Positions 29,005 through 39,451 of a stretch of DNA of 64,000 nt are shown in pieces. A program made the translations under genes and the position numbers. This DNA comes from Bacteroidota bacterium. GTDB lineage: Bacteria > Bacteroidota > Bacteroidia > Chitinophagales > Chitinophagaceae. Each line of letters opens with the position of its first letter. The first letter of the stretch is position 1. The DNA lies in the NCBI GenBank assembly GCA_020161535.1, contig JAIUNW010000005.1:1-64000 (forward strand), given 5' to 3'. The notes under the pieces are model-generated. The model was given only the letters and a program-made list of their open reading frames with translations. It was not told the DNA's origin and did no database searches.

Positions 29005-32000
29005 TCAGGGAACAATCAGTTTTTTCACCACCGGTGTGGTTAATTCATCGGCTTCGATAAACACCGTATAGATACCACTGTTGTGCAAGGCACCGTTGGC
29101 TTCGATCAACTGTTTGGCACTGGCATTCACCCGGCCCAGTTTCATCGACTTCAACAAGCGGCCATTCATATCTGAAATGGTCAGCTTAACATTATTCAGT
29201 GTGGTAGCCGACTGTATATTGAATGTTTGGTTGGTCACAAAGCTGGGGAATACCTGCAGGCTGGCATCGGCGTTTCCGTTGATCACCAGCGGCAATACCA
29301 CCGAATACGTCGCTTTTCCATTTTCGTCGACCATACGCAATCGATAGCTCGAACGGCCTTGCAAAGGAATCGCATCTGTAAAGCTGTAGTTACGTGTACC
29401 CAGCTTACCAGCAGCAACCGTTCCGATGGCCGTGTACACGCCATTGGAAGAAGCCCGCTCTACATAGAAGGTTGCCACGGTATGTCCGCCGCTCATTTGC
29501 CAATTCAGTTTCATCTCACCATTAACCAGGTTACCCGTAAAAGATTCCAGGCTAACGGGCAGCACACTCAAGGTTTCGATTTTGTATGATACCCGGTTAG
29601 GACCGGTGGCACCGAAATACTCGATAACCATATCATATGCGCCGTCGAGCGCCAGGGTAATATCCGTTGTACCGTAGCTATGGGTAGACCATTGGTTGAT
29701 AATCCATGTATTTCCACCATCGGTGCTAAACCGGTAACCATCACCGCCACCAACAGTCATTTTATACGAACCGGCAACGAAAAACTTCGTTAGCATGTAG
29801 CGTGCACTGAAATTTTCGGTGTACACCGTACAGGCATCAGTGGCATAATTCACCGTGCTGCCGCCAAAATTCTCGTCGAAATTCGGGCTATTGTTGTTAC
29901 CCTCAGTCACCGCGCCTTTATAGGTCTGGAAGCTGGTTCCCTGGAACATATAACCGTTCCAGGTATTGTTGGTACCGTATACATTCGGGTTTACCGGAAT
30001 ATAGTTTGTATACGGAATTCTGGTGCTATACCTCGAGCTTACAATTGCCTGGCTCGACGGACAAGAACTGCCGCTGCTGGAACAGGTACCACTATATAGA
30101 ATGATTGCATTTTCACGAATCGGATCGGTAGAGCCATTCATCAGCGATGAAGCATAGGCATTGGCCATTCTCAGCGTAGCTGTCATGATCAATGAATCGC
30201 CTACTGCCAGGTTTGTACCGGTGGTGAAATAATAGATACCATTGTTTGTATAGCTATAATGCGCAGCAGATGGGTTTCTCGAATAAGCGATGCTGCCCAA
30301 ATCCATCGTCCAGTTGCTGGGCAATTCAATGGAATACAAATCAGCACTGCTGGTAACCAGCGGTCCCTGGTTTACCAATACAAAGCGGTACGGCGTTGTA
30401 AGGTCGGCTGTGGAATGACAACCTTGTTTGGCCGTATCTACCGAAGACCGGAGGTCATATAAGTTTTTGGTGGATGGCACACCAGCCATTTCAATTTTCT
30501 CCGTTTGCTGCGTAATACCATTCGATACTACTCCGCAAGGAGAAACAGAAGAGGCACCAAATCGGATAGCTTGTCCACTGGTAAAATTACAACTGGTGTT
30601 CAACCCATACTTCACTTTGAATTTCTGGTTAGTAGTAAGTGTGGCGTAATAGGAACTCGGAACATTCAACGTAATGGAACTGCTCGAAACGGTAACGTTC
30701 GCGTCGGGAACATTCACATAATTATTTGATCCTGATGGATATTCCAGTTTAAATGTTCCCGCCGAATAACTCAGTCCACCGCTCGAAGGCAGATAGATCA
30801 CTACATTCGGCGAATTGGCGTTACCCGAACCGGCATTCAGTACCTCTACTGTGTAATCGAGCTGATCGCAACTATTGTGCGGCGCTGCAGCAGGCTGGTC
30901 TACAATCGACAATTGCAATGACGGTTGCTGCGGTTGCACATACATATCTACATCCTGACGATAAGGCTGTGCCGTTACCGAACCTGGATAACCCGACGAC
31001 GAACAATCGTACCAGTAAGCCAGGCTGAGACTGTCTTTTACGCAACTGGTATAGTTTGCACTGACGCGGTAGTAAGCACTTGTTTGGGCAAAATTGCCGA
31101 GCTTATAAATGCCATTGGCATCGGGGTTAACAGGTGTGGTGGTTGATCCGCCCGGACCTGATAATTTATAAATACTGGTGATGGTAACACCACTGGGGGT
31201 ATTGTTCTTGGCCAGCCAAACCGAAGAGGCCGTAATATTATTGGCATTGGCCACTTGCACTTCCCAACTTACGGTATTGGTATTGGTGATCACATTGGCA
31301 TTCGTAACAGTTGCCGTCAATTTTGGCCGGGTCAGGTAAATCGTGTCAGCATGACTACTGGTATAGTTGGCAAATGTAAAGCCGGGTAAGGGCACTTGGC
31401 GAATGGTAATGGTACCAACCGCCTTGTCTTTTGCAGCACAGTTGGGCCTTACAATGGGATAGAAATAGAAGGCTGATCCCTGGTCACCATAACGCAAGGA
31501 TCCATTTTCGTATAGTGCCTTGGTATTGAAAACAAGTGTGCTGGCGCCAGGATTTGTTGGGCTGACACTCACCGTTTGCGAATAGGTTCCGGAGGGATTC
31601 GTGGTTGATACATAGGTTACTTTCGCCGAAACATAATCATAGCCATCAGGCACGGTGAAAGTTACCTCGTCGTAGATGGTGACGGGTCGGTACTCATTGA
31701 CGAATAGTTTGCTACCAGCCGTGGTACAACAGGGGCCTATATAGCCAACGTTGGTTCCCTGCAAGGTCGCTGTATTGTTACCGGTTATACTGTAGGTCAG
31801 GTTGCCGTGCGCACTTCCCACCCCTTTGTTAACGATGACATATCGACCCGTGTAACGACTTCCGCAGGCAAATTGGGCCCTTAAAGCAGAAGTAGTGATA
31901 GGAACACTGTTGATGCTGAAACCGTTGGTGATGTCAACCGTTGTCAGGGCACTAGCCTGGTTGTTCAATCGGTAGTATATTTTGACCACCACCGAATCGC

Positions 32001-34320
32001 CATCATTGTATTTTGTATAGCCTGCAGGCAGGGTGCTGTATTTTTTCAACGTATCAATGCTGAAATAAACAGTGCGGTAATTGGTTGTACCGCCGTTGAC
32101 AGGCAATGAACTACTTGAATAAAAAGGCGTGCTGCTGCCAGATGAATACAGTTGTACGCTGGCATATAAACCGGTAAGATAGCTTCCGTTCACAGAGAAG
32201 GTATCGATGGCCACACCGTGAGTGAATCCGGCTGCCGGACTGGTGGGCGTAACCGTTACGGTGCCATAGAAACTGGCGGTGAGCGTATCACCCATCAGGG
32301 CGTAATTGGTTTTTACGGTCGACATATCGAGCGAGCCACTCGCATCTGCCACTCCATTACCACCACCCGATTCGTTATCAGGTGCACCATAGTTTTTACG
32401 TGCAAAAGAAAAATCTTTAAAAGTAAGTCCACCGGCTGTACCACAAGGCGCCGGGCACATCAAGCCAATTTTTGTAGAGAGCGTTGACATCTGCTCTTCG
32501 TTGGCGCAATCCGTTTTAGAACGCACATAGGTATTAAACACAACATTACTTCCGGTTGATGTGGCAGTACAGTTGAGCTGCATATCATTGTAAGTAAGGA
32601 TCGATCCATTCAATGTATTGATATTACAAGAAGATGTAACCGGCATGGTAACCGCCACGGTTCTTGTTGCAGCACTGTAAGAGAAATTGGTTAATCCGCA
32701 GGCCAATGGACTACCACCCTTGGTGAACGCAATGCTGGATGCATTGCCCACAAAGGCAACGTTTGCCGGTAAAACCAGGTCGAAACGGATATTAGACTGA
32801 CCGTTGGCAGCGGTATACGTGTAAATGCCTGTATTGGATTCCGTAAACGCATAAGAGAAGGCATAGGTTTGACCTGGCTCCATGTTCGACGGAATATTCG
32901 GGTCGTTGTTAATACGCAACTGAACAAAGTTTCTCAAGAAAGTAGCTACCGGCGAAGTTCGGTTGCCGCAACCATCCTGGTAGGAATACCAAAGTTCGTT
33001 GCCACTTACTTCCATGGTGTTGCCGACATTGATACCGGGCAGCGGGCTATTCCGCTCCTGGTATTTCACATACACTGATTCACCTGCGGCGATAGAAGGA
33101 ATGGTGAAATACAAACTGCTGGGATATCCGCCAATGGCACTGCCCGGCGATGTAAATGATTTTACAGAATCCAGCGGCAATACATTCCAGGTTCCCGAAG
33201 CACCTACTTTATACAAAATGGTAGAGAATCCTGATTGTCCGCCAGAAGTATAACTCCGCGCCGGATTGAAATACTGGGTACCAGGCACGGCACTCCAGGT
33301 ACTTGAAAAAATATTGGCCGACAGGTTGGTCAATGCGGCTGTTCCCGTATTGGCAAATTGTACTACCTGTTCATAATCGGTGCCGCGACAAGCGAGTGCC
33401 TGCATGGTGGGCGTAATCACCAGGTTGGCTGATTGCGCGTTATTTACGGTAACACCAGCCGTAGCAGATGCCGTTACGTTGTTATCGGTACAGGGTACAA
33501 GGCTGCAACCGAAATACGAATACATCCGGCTTTGCAAATTACAGGCGTTCAGAATCTTCAGGGTTTCGGTAATGGTTACTGATTGTCCCTGGGCCAATGA
33601 AGGACCGGTTAACAAATAAGTATAGATCGTATCTGATCCGAGTGCAGTTGACGTGCGGCTTACCGTCCATCCCGACGAAATAGAATGACTCAACAAATCA
33701 AGGCCATTTGCAATGGTGTCTTTCAAGGTTATTTGCGAAATGGTGCCCAACCCGTTGTTGGTAATCTTAATATCGCGGCTAAACGTACCGCCAATACTGC
33801 CACTATAGTTACCATTCGTTAAGCTAATGGACAGCGCGGCGGTTTGTGTATTGAAGGTATTACTGGTAACCGCATAGGTACCCAAACAGGGCGATGACAA
33901 TGTGTATTTGGCTAAACTTTCAACGTTGGTAGATGTGCCGATCGCTGAACAGTTGGCATAAGCCCGGTAAGAAATTTCCGTAAAGCCCGGTGAAGCCGGG
34001 ATATTATTGACCTGCAATCGCGCGGTAGCGCCATTGGCTGCAACCTGCGATACGTTACCCGTACCTCCTGAAATAAAGGCTGAGCTATTGGTAAAAACGT
34101 ATCCGGTTGGCAGTTCAATATCAATGGTGCCCGACGCACAGGCCTGGCTGCTGCCAATTACTTTTATTTTAAAAATGACACTACCGTCGCATACGCTGAC
34201 GGGTGCGGTAGGCGCGCCATAATCGGGTTGGAGGGTTTGGCCCAACGTGAATAGGGGCATTGCCATTACCAGCCATAGGATAAGTGTGCCGCCAAGTGGC
34301 AGCCTGCTCAGTCTTTTCAT
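29005..34320 (-). CDS. Giant T9SS-secreted surface protein (1771 aa)
   Basis: A signal peptide (MKRLSRLPLGGTLILWLVMA ... LFTLGQ) is followed by about 1400 residues of Ser/Thr/Asn/Gly-rich Ig-like or DUF11-like beta modules, with phrases such as ITNNGLGTISQITLKDT and VVIYLPSSGGLSYSAG, and scattered paired cysteines. Near residue 1530 a Gly-rich module (YKMTVGGGDGYRFSTDGGNT) resembles a PA14/jelly-roll-like repeat. The C-terminal part has LPVSLESFTGNLVNGEMKLN and a T9SS type A sorting domain ending VVKKLIVP. It is therefore exported by type IX secretion and probably anchored on the surface; an adhesin or matrix role is inference. It stands alone, with no enzyme domains seen. Confidence 0.88.
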   Translation of the reverse strand: MKRLSRLPLGGTLILWLVMAMPLFTLGQTLQPDYGAPTAPVSVCDGSVIFKIKVIGSSQACASGTIDIELPTGYVFTNSSAFISGGTGNVSQVAANGATARLQVNNIPASPGFTEISYRAYANCSAIGTSTNVESLAKYTLSSPCLGTYAVTSNTFNTQTAALSISLTNGNYSGSIGGTFSRDIKITNNGLGTISQITLKDTIANGLDLLSHSISSGWTVSRTSTALGSDTIYTYLLTGPSLAQGQSVTITETLKILNACNLQSRMYSYFGCSLVPCTDNNVTASATAGVTVNNAQSANLVITPTMQALACRGTDYEQVVQFANTGTAALTNLSANIFSSTWSAVPGTQYFNPARSYTSGGQSGFSTILYKVGASGTWNVLPLDSVKSFTSPGSAIGGYPSSLYFTIPSIAAGESVYVKYQERNSPLPGINVGNTMEVSGNELWYSYQDGCGNRTSPVATFLRNFVQLRINNDPNIPSNMEPGQTYAFSYAFTESNTGIYTYTAANGQSNIRFDLVLPANVAFVGNASSIAFTKGGSPLACGLTNFSYSAATRTVAVTMPVTSSCNINTLNGSILTYNDMQLNCTATSTGSNVVFNTYVRSKTDCANEEQMSTLSTKIGLMCPAPCGTAGGLTFKDFSFARKNYGAPDNESGGGNGVADASGSLDMSTVKTNYALMGDTLTASFYGTVTVTPTSPAAGFTHGVAIDTFSVNGSYLTGLYASVQLYSSGSSTPFYSSSSLPVNGGTTNYRTVYFSIDTLKKYSTLPAGYTKYNDGDSVVVKIYYRLNNQASALTTVDITNGFSINSVPITTSALRAQFACGSRYTGRYVIVNKGVGSAHGNLTYSITGNNTATLQGTNVGYIGPCCTTAGSKLFVNEYRPVTIYDEVTFTVPDGYDYVSAKVTYVSTTNPSGTYSQTVSVSPTNPGASTLVFNTKALYENGSLRYGDQGSAFYFYPIVRPNCAAKDKAVGTITIRQVPLPGFTFANYTSSHADTIYLTRPKLTATVTNANVITNTNTVSWEVQVANANNITASSVWLAKNNTPSGVTITSIYKLSGPGGSTTTPVNPDANGIYKLGNFAQTSAYYRVSANYTSCVKDSLSLAYWYDCSSSGYPGSVTAQPYRQDVDMYVQPQQPSLQLSIVDQPAAAPHNSCDQLDYTVEVLNAGSGNANSPNVVIYLPSSGGLSYSAGTFKLEYPSGSNNYVNVPDANVTVSSSSITLNVPSSYYATLTTNQKFKVKYGLNTSCNFTSGQAIRFGASSVSPCGVVSNGITQQTEKIEMAGVPSTKNLYDLRSSVDTAKQGCHSTADLTTPYRFVLVNQGPLVTSSADLYSIELPSNWTMDLGSIAYSRNPSAAHYSYTNNGIYYFTTGTNLAVGDSLIMTATLRMANAYASSLMNGSTDPIRENAIILYSGTCSSSGSSCPSSQAIVSSRYSTRIPYTNYIPVNPNVYGTNNTWNGYMFQGTSFQTYKGAVTEGNNNSPNFDENFGGSTVNYATDACTVYTENFSARYMLTKFFVAGSYKMTVGGGDGYRFSTDGGNTWIINQWSTHSYGTTDITLALDGAYDMVIEYFGATGPNRVSYKIETLSVLPVSLESFTGNLVNGEMKLNWQMSGGHTVATFYVERASSNGVYTAIGTVAAGKLGTRNYSFTDAIPLQGRSSYRLRMVDENGKATYSVVLPLVINGNADASLQVFPSFVTNQTFNIQSATTLNNVKLTISDMNGRLLKSMKLGRVNASAKQLIEANGALHNSGIYTVFIEADELTTPVVKKLIVP

Positions 34321-34632
34321 CGGTTTTGGGATTCATGACCGTATTTACAACAAACAACGGTACATATCAAATAACTCCATAATTGGTGTTTTATTGCAGG
34401 ATTTACGATAATCCGTTAGTGAAAAACTTAATGTATACCATGATATACTGTAGATACAGCATTGAAAATCAATTTATTAAAACTGCATATTTTAATAAAT
34501 TGTTGCTAAAGCGGTGTTCGGCCGATGGAACAAGGCCCACGATGAACAAACCACTCGTCATAAAACCAGTTTCGCTTACCCTGTCAATTTGGCACGAATA
34601 GGGCAAATCAGCTATTTTCGCAGACTAAATCA
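34321..34632. other. Intergenic region between surface protein and miaB
   Basis: These 312 bases separate two divergent genes. The left half should hold the leftward promoter of the surface protein but I find no clear TAnnTTTG box. The centre is AT-rich (34430-34510) without a convincing open frame. The miaB promoter lies at 34588-34620. Confidence 0.6.
34588..34620 (+). promoter_or_regulatory. miaB operon promoter
   Basis: TTTG (34588-34591), a 21-base spacer and TATTTTCG (34613-34620) match the Bacteroidota primary-sigma pattern TTTG-N19-21-TAnnTTTG with one mismatch in the -7 box. Transcription would begin near 34627, giving a very short leader before the ATG at 34633. Confidence 0.5.
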
Positions 34633-36069
34633 ATGAAAATGATTGAATCCCTGAAGCTGGAGAAACACGATGAAAGTCGGCAGGGTGAAGTGTTCACTTC
34701 GCCGGCAGGCAGCGCTGTTTCGGCTTCGCGGTTTTTTTATATTGAGAGTTATGGTTGCGCCATGAATTTTGCCGACAGCGAAATCGTCGCTTCCATTCTC
34801 CATGAAAACGGATTCGGCGTAACCAAAACGATGGAAGACGCTGACCTTGTTTTGTTGAATACCTGCTCGATCAGAGAAAAGGCTGAACAGACCGTGCGCA
34901 AAAGGCTCACGGAGTTCAGAAAGCTGAAAAAGACAAAACCAGGCATGCTGATCGGCGTATTGGGTTGTATGGCGGAAAGGTTGAAAAACAAATTGCTGGA
35001 AGAAGAAAAACTGGTTGACCTGGTGGTGGGCCCCGATGCCTACCGTTCGCTTCCCAGCCTGATTGACGAAGCCGACACCGGCCAGAAAGCGGTGAATGTT
35101 TTGCTGAGTCGCGATGAAACCTATGCTGATATTTCACCGGTTCGATTGAATAGCAACGGTGTTACAGGTTTCGTGAGCATCATGCGCGGCTGCAATAATA
35201 TGTGTTCGTTTTGTGTGGTTCCCTTTACCCGCGGCCGCGAAAGAAGTCGCGATGCCGGCAGCATCGTAACCGAGTGCAGGCAGTTGTTCGAAGAAGGCAT
35301 TCGCGAAATCACCCTGCTGGGGCAGAACGTAGACAGCTATCATTATTTTGATGAGTTGACTGAGCAAACAGTTTCTTTTTCGCAGTTGTTGGAAACCGTG
35401 GCTGGTATTGATCCGCTGCTGCGCGTCCGGTTCTCTACTTCGCACCCGAAAGACATTACCGACGATGTATTGTTTAGTATGCAGCGATATCCCAATATCT
35501 GCCGCTATATCCACCTGCCCATGCAGAGTGGCAGTACAAGGGTATTGCAACTGATGAACCGCACCTATACCCGCGAATGGTATAAGGCAAAAGTGGACCG
35601 CATCCGCGAACTGATTCCTGATTGTGGTATTACTTCTGATATCATTTCGGGCTTTTGTACCGAAACCGACGAAGACCATCGCGATACCCTGGGCTTGATG
35701 GCTTATAGCCAGCTCGACTTCAGCTATATGTATTTCTACAGCGAGCGGCCTGGCACCCTGGCTGCCCGCCGGTATACGGATGATGTGCCGGAAACAATAA
35801 AAAAAGAAAGGCTTGCCGAGATAGTTGACCTGCAAGGCCGGTTGAGCCGCGAAAGCAACCAGCGCGATCTGGGCAAAACCTTTGACGTGCTGATTGAAGG
35901 CGAAAGCAAACGCAACGCGGCTGAATGGATGGGGCGCAATTCGCAGAACAAAGTCATTGTATTTCCCAAAACATCGCCGCAACAAAAAAAGGGCGACTAT
36001 GTTATGGTAACAGTCACCGATTATACGCAGGCAACCTTGTTGGGTGCGATTGTATCGGGCGACCGCTAA
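34633..36069 (+). CDS. miaB: tRNA-2-methylthio-N6-dimethylallyladenosine synthase MiaB
   Basis: 478 residues. The N-terminal methylthiotransferase domain has the three cluster cysteines [22 protein letters not shown] and [10 protein letters not shown]. The radical-SAM core has [20 protein letters not shown] with CxxxCxxC. The C-terminal TRAM domain covers about residues 415-475. MiaB adds a methylthio group to i6A37 of tRNAs reading UNN codons. It opens a rightward operon that runs through the sigma-54 activator, LptE, the TPR-like protein and SecG. Confidence 0.95.
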   Translation: MKMIESLKLEKHDESRQGEVFTSPAGSAVSASRFFYIESYGCAMNFADSEIVASILHENGFGVTKTMEDADLVLLNTCSIREKAEQTVRKRLTEFRKLKKTKPGMLIGVLGCMAERLKNKLLEEEKLVDLVVGPDAYRSLPSLIDEADTGQKAVNVLLSRDETYADISPVRLNSNGVTGFVSIMRGCNNMCSFCVVPFTRGRERSRDAGSIVTECRQLFEEGIREITLLGQNVDSYHYFDELTEQTVSFSQLLETVAGIDPLLRVRFSTSHPKDITDDVLFSMQRYPNICRYIHLPMQSGSTRVLQLMNRTYTREWYKAKVDRIRELIPDCGITSDIISGFCTETDEDHRDTLGLMAYSQLDFSYMYFYSERPGTLAARRYTDDVPETIKKERLAEIVDLQGRLSRESNQRDLGKTFDVLIEGESKRNAAEWMGRNSQNKVIVFPKTSPQQKKGDYVMVTVTDYTQATLLGAIVSGDR

Positions 36070-36077
36070 ACTTATTT

Positions 36078-37334
36078 ATGGAGCTTCAAAGTATTAAAAA
36101 CCGATTTGGCATTATAGGCAACTCCCCTGCCCTGAACCACGCGCTGGATGTGGCGGTGCAGGTGGCCAATACCGATCTGACGGTGCTGATCAACGGCGAA
36201 AGCGGATCAGGTAAGGAAGCTTTTTCGCAGATCATACATGCGCTTTCTGCCCGCAAACACAATCCTTTCATTGCGGTTAACTGCGGCGCCATTCCCGAAG
36301 GCACCATTGATTCGGAATTGTTTGGCCACGAGAAAGGTGCTTTCACCGGCGCGGTCGATAGCCGCAAAGGGTATTTCGAAACGGTGAATGGCGGTACTAT
36401 TTTTTTGGATGAAATCGGTGAAATGCCCCTGGGCACACAGGCCCGGTTGCTGCGCGTACTGGAAACCGGCGAATTCATTCGCGTCGGTTCTTCCAAAGTG
36501 CAAAAAACCGATGTACGGGTGATTGCCGCTACCAATAAAGACTTGCTGGAATACACCCAGAAAAACAAATTTCGCGAAGACCTTTATTATCGGTTGAATA
36601 CGGTGCCTATTCGCGTGCCGTCGTTGCGCGACCGGAAAGAAGATATCCCCCTGCTTTTCAGAAAATTTGCGGTTGATTTTGCTGAACGATACAAAACCAC
36701 GCCGGTGCAACTCGACGACGATGCGCGCCAAGTATTGATGGCTTATAGCTGGCCCGGCAATGTGCGCGAACTCAAGAATATCGCTGAACAAGTGTCGGTT
36801 TTGTCGACCGAAAAACATCTTTCGGCCGCACAACTTCGCCCTTTTCTGCCCGAGCATGCCAATAACAGCAACCGGCTTCCCGTACTGGTTCCTAACGGCA
36901 ACGGACATGCGCACAACGACTTTGCCAACGAAAGAGAGTTGTTGTACAAGCTTTTCTTCGATATGAAAAAGGATGTAACCGAGTTGAAGAAAATGTTTGT
37001 GGAGATATTACAGAACCCGGGCGAAGCCGCTGCCGCTGCGGCATACACCAAAGAAAGCCTGCTGCGTGACTACCCCGCATCGGTCGAGTTACAATCTCCC
37101 GTTTCAACGCAGGCTATTTATCACCAGCCGCAAACGGCCGTGCTGATGCCGCACGACGATATCCAGGAACACGAAGAAGTGGAAGAATCGCTCAATATCA
37201 TGGACAAAGAAAAAGAGCTGATTCTTAAAGCACTTCGCAAACACAAGGGCAAGCGAAAAGATGCCGCATCTGACCTGGGCATCAGTGAAAGAACCCTTTA
37301 CAGAAAACTGAAAGAATATGACATCAATGACTAG
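36078..37334 (+). CDS. Sigma-54-interacting transcriptional activator without receiver domain
   Basis: 418 residues from the ATG at 36078, eight bases after miaB. The AAA+ domain starts almost at once: INGESGSGKEAFSQIIHALS (Walker A), ELFGHEKGAFTGAVDSRKGY (intact GAFTGA sigma-54 loop), GGTIFLDEIGEM (Walker B), FREDLYYRLNTVPIRVPSLR. Residues about 240-340 are a linker with no known domain, then a Fis-type HTH: GKRKDAASDLGISERTLYRK. There is no REC or obvious sensor, so activity is probably set by a partner protein or expression level. It overlaps lptE by 17 bases. The same gene order is common in Chitinophagaceae. Confidence 0.92.
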   Translation: MELQSIKNRFGIIGNSPALNHALDVAVQVANTDLTVLINGESGSGKEAFSQIIHALSARKHNPFIAVNCGAIPEGTIDSELFGHEKGAFTGAVDSRKGYFETVNGGTIFLDEIGEMPLGTQARLLRVLETGEFIRVGSSKVQKTDVRVIAATNKDLLEYTQKNKFREDLYYRLNTVPIRVPSLRDRKEDIPLLFRKFAVDFAERYKTTPVQLDDDARQVLMAYSWPGNVRELKNIAEQVSVLSTEKHLSAAQLRPFLPEHANNSNRLPVLVPNGNGHAHNDFANERELLYKLFFDMKKDVTELKKMFVEILQNPGEAAAAAAYTKESLLRDYPASVELQSPVSTQAIYHQPQTAVLMPHDDIQEHEEVEESLNIMDKEKELILKALRKHKGKRKDAASDLGISERTLYRKLKEYDIND

Positions 37335-37824
37335 ATGGCTGCTACTGCTGCTGGTAGTTTTTTGCGGCGGCTGTTATTCCTTCAAGGATGTGTCTATTCC
37401 GCCCGATATCAAAACGGTGCGCATCAATTATATTGACAACCGGGCACGGTATGTGAACCCGCAATTGAGTCCGCAGCTCACCGACAAATTGCGCCAGAAA
37501 GTGGTCAGTCAAACCCGGCTCACCCAGATCCAGGGCGATGACGCCGATTATGAAATCTCGGCTACCATTACTGATTATTCCATCACTACTTCGGGTATCT
37601 CGGCCAATAAAACAACGGCATCGAACCGATTAAATGTAACGGTGGCCATCATGTTTCATAACCGGAAAGACGAAACCAAATCATACAAAGATCCGCAATC
37701 AATCACCCGTAACTTTGACTTCGATGCCAACCTGTCGATACAACAGGCCGAGGCGCAGTTGGGTGAGAATATCGTTCGTAACCTCGCTGATGAGATTTTT
37801 AACCGTATCTTTTCGAACTGGTAA
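37318..37824 (+). CDS. lptE: LptE-like LPS-assembly lipoprotein
   Basis: 168 residues with a lipoprotein signal (MTRWLLLLLVVFCGGCYSFK; lipobox CGGC). The mature part has the LptE pattern of Bacteroidota: SFKDVSIPPDIKTVRINYID, LTDKLRQKVVSQTRL, YEISATITDYSITTSGISAN, and a C-terminal helix LADEIFNRIFSNW. LptE plugs the LptD barrel and assists LPS insertion in the outer membrane. Alternative start three codons downstream (37327). Coupled to the activator by overlap. Confidence 0.8.
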   Translation: MTSMTRWLLLLLVVFCGGCYSFKDVSIPPDIKTVRINYIDNRARYVNPQLSPQLTDKLRQKVVSQTRLTQIQGDDADYEISATITDYSITTSGISANKTTASNRLNVTVAIMFHNRKDETKSYKDPQSITRNFDFDANLSIQQAEAQLGENIVRNLADEIFNRIFSNW

Positions 37825-37832
37825 ACGGTACT

Positions 37833-38969
37833 ATGCTCGCTAAAACCATTCCTTTTTATTTCAGACAACCGACGTTGGCGCAGGTCAGCATCGATGAGCT
37901 CAAACGCGCGGTTGATAAGTATCCGTATTCTTCCACGCTCCAATTGTTGTTGCTGAAAAAAATGCAACAGGAAAATGACCTGGGCCAGATCAGTCAGTGG
38001 GAGAAATGCAGTGTATATTTTCCGAATCCGTTTTTATTGCAGGCCACGCTCGATGGGTATGGGATGCCCACTACCCTGCCCGAAATTCCGGTGGTGACAG
38101 GTAACCAGCAAGCTGAAGAGGAAGAAGAAATACCATTGGTGGGTAAGATCGGAATTAGCCAGGCAGCAGTGGTTGAAACGCCGACGGTGGCAGCGGTTGA
38201 AGAAGTGCCAACAACAGCCACCGTTGATGAAACGCTGGCAACAGAAGCAATTGAAGAACCTGCCCTTGAACCCGCGCAAGCGACAACAGTCGTTGTTGAA
38301 AAAGAGCCAGCCGATGATATAGTCCCCAATCTTTCGGCCGAAGAACTAGAAGAAAGCCGCACCGAACCGGCCGACTATATCGTTGCCAATATTAGTTCTG
38401 ATGAACTGGAAGAAGCAACCGCCGAAGCGCCTGCCGAAGCCGATCACCAGGCTGAATTCGATCACGAAACCTTGCCGGAAGCCAATCACGAAGGCGAAGC
38501 CGACACCGAAGACCTGCGCACCGAGCTCCTGCTGCGCGAATCACCTATTCCGATCCCCAGCCTGAAAGACCTTCAACCCGACATCAGCGACCAGCCGCTT
38601 TTCGAACCCTACCATACCATTGATTATTTTGCCTCCCAGGGCATTCGGCTCAGCAACGACTTACCTGCCGATGATAAACTGGGCCGCCAAATGAAAAGTT
38701 TTACGGCCTGGATTCGCAGCATGAAAAAACTGCCACAGGCAGGACTGGAGCAAAAACTAGCCGAAACCGCCCGCGGAGGCGAGCACATCGTCGCCATGGC
38801 AGCAGGCTCCATCAAGCCCCAGGAAGTGACCACCGAAACCATGGCCGAAGTGTTTGTAAAACAGGGAAATATAGCAAAAGCGGTAGATATATACCAGAAA
38901 TTAAGTTTGGCCTATCCGCACAAATCCGTTTATTTTGCGTCCCGAATTGAACAATTAAAAAAAGACTGA
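37833..38969 (+). CDS. Conserved protein with TPR-like ends and acidic repeat centre
   Basis: 378 residues. The N-terminus (residues 1-70) looks helical, like half a TPR: SIDELKRAVDKYPYSSTLQL LLLKK. Residues about 95-245 are strongly acidic, Glu/Ala/Pro-rich and repetitive (blocks of NLSAEELEES and NISSDELEEA) and probably disordered. The C-terminus returns to a TPR-like motif: VFVKQGNIAKAVDIYQKLSL. Function unknown; its fixed position between lptE and secG suggests an envelope or export accessory role. It ends two bases before secG. Confidence 0.7.
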   Translation: MLAKTIPFYFRQPTLAQVSIDELKRAVDKYPYSSTLQLLLLKKMQQENDLGQISQWEKCSVYFPNPFLLQATLDGYGMPTTLPEIPVVTGNQQAEEEEEIPLVGKIGISQAAVVETPTVAAVEEVPTTATVDETLATEAIEEPALEPAQATTVVVEKEPADDIVPNLSAEELEESRTEPADYIVANISSDELEEATAEAPAEADHQAEFDHETLPEANHEGEADTEDLRTELLLRESPIPIPSLKDLQPDISDQPLFEPYHTIDYFASQGIRLSNDLPADDKLGRQMKSFTAWIRSMKKLPQAGLEQKLAETARGGEHIVAMAAGSIKPQEVTTETMAEVFVKQGNIAKAVDIYQKLSLAYPHKSVYFASRIEQLKKD

Positions 38970-38970
38970 G

Positions 38971-39345
38971 ATGATCATCCTTTTCCTCATACTTGTGTTA
39001 CTGGCCAGCATCATTCTGGGTTTTATCATACTGGTTCAAAACCCGAAAGGGGGTGGCTTGGCAGGTAATGTCGGCGGACTCAGCAACCAATTCATGGGTG
39101 TTAAGCAAACCACCGACGTATTGGAAAAAGGCACCTGGATTTTTGCCACCGTAGTGGCCCTGCTCTGTATTTTCTCTGCTTTTTTTGTTCGTCCCTCAAC
39201 AGGCAATTCAAATAACCTGATTGAACAATTGAACACCAAGCCGGCCGCAACCACGCCGGTAACTACACCTGCTACCAGCCCTGCTACTACACCGGCCGCC
39301 CAACCGATCCAGCCGGCGCAGCAACAACCTGCTCCGCAGAAATAA
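38971..39345 (+). CDS. secG: Preprotein translocase subunit SecG
   Basis: 124 residues: membrane helix 1 (ILFLILVLLASIILGFIILV), the conserved SecG loop QNPKGGGLAGNVGGLSNQFM, membrane helix 2 (IFATVVALLCIFSAFFV), then a Pro/Thr/Ala-rich cytoplasmic tail. SecG assists SecYE in protein export. The tail is longer than in E. coli SecG, as is usual in Bacteroidota. Confidence 0.92.
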   Translation: MIILFLILVLLASIILGFIILVQNPKGGGLAGNVGGLSNQFMGVKQTTDVLEKGTWIFATVVALLCIFSAFFVRPSTGNSNNLIEQLNTKPAATTPVTTPATSPATTPAAQPIQPAQQQPAPQK

Positions 39346-39451
39346 GGCAGCCCGTTTTCGACGCCTATCTCGGCCAATCGCTCCTGGCCAGATGCAGCTT
39401 TTCCCTGATCGCCCGTCAGCACTTTGTGGCTGCTAATGGAAAGCTTATTTT

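Noticed and set aside
35134..35985. A 283-residue open frame antisense to miaB
   Set aside because: It lies wholly inside a clear miaB gene, has shadow-like composition and no recognisable motif.
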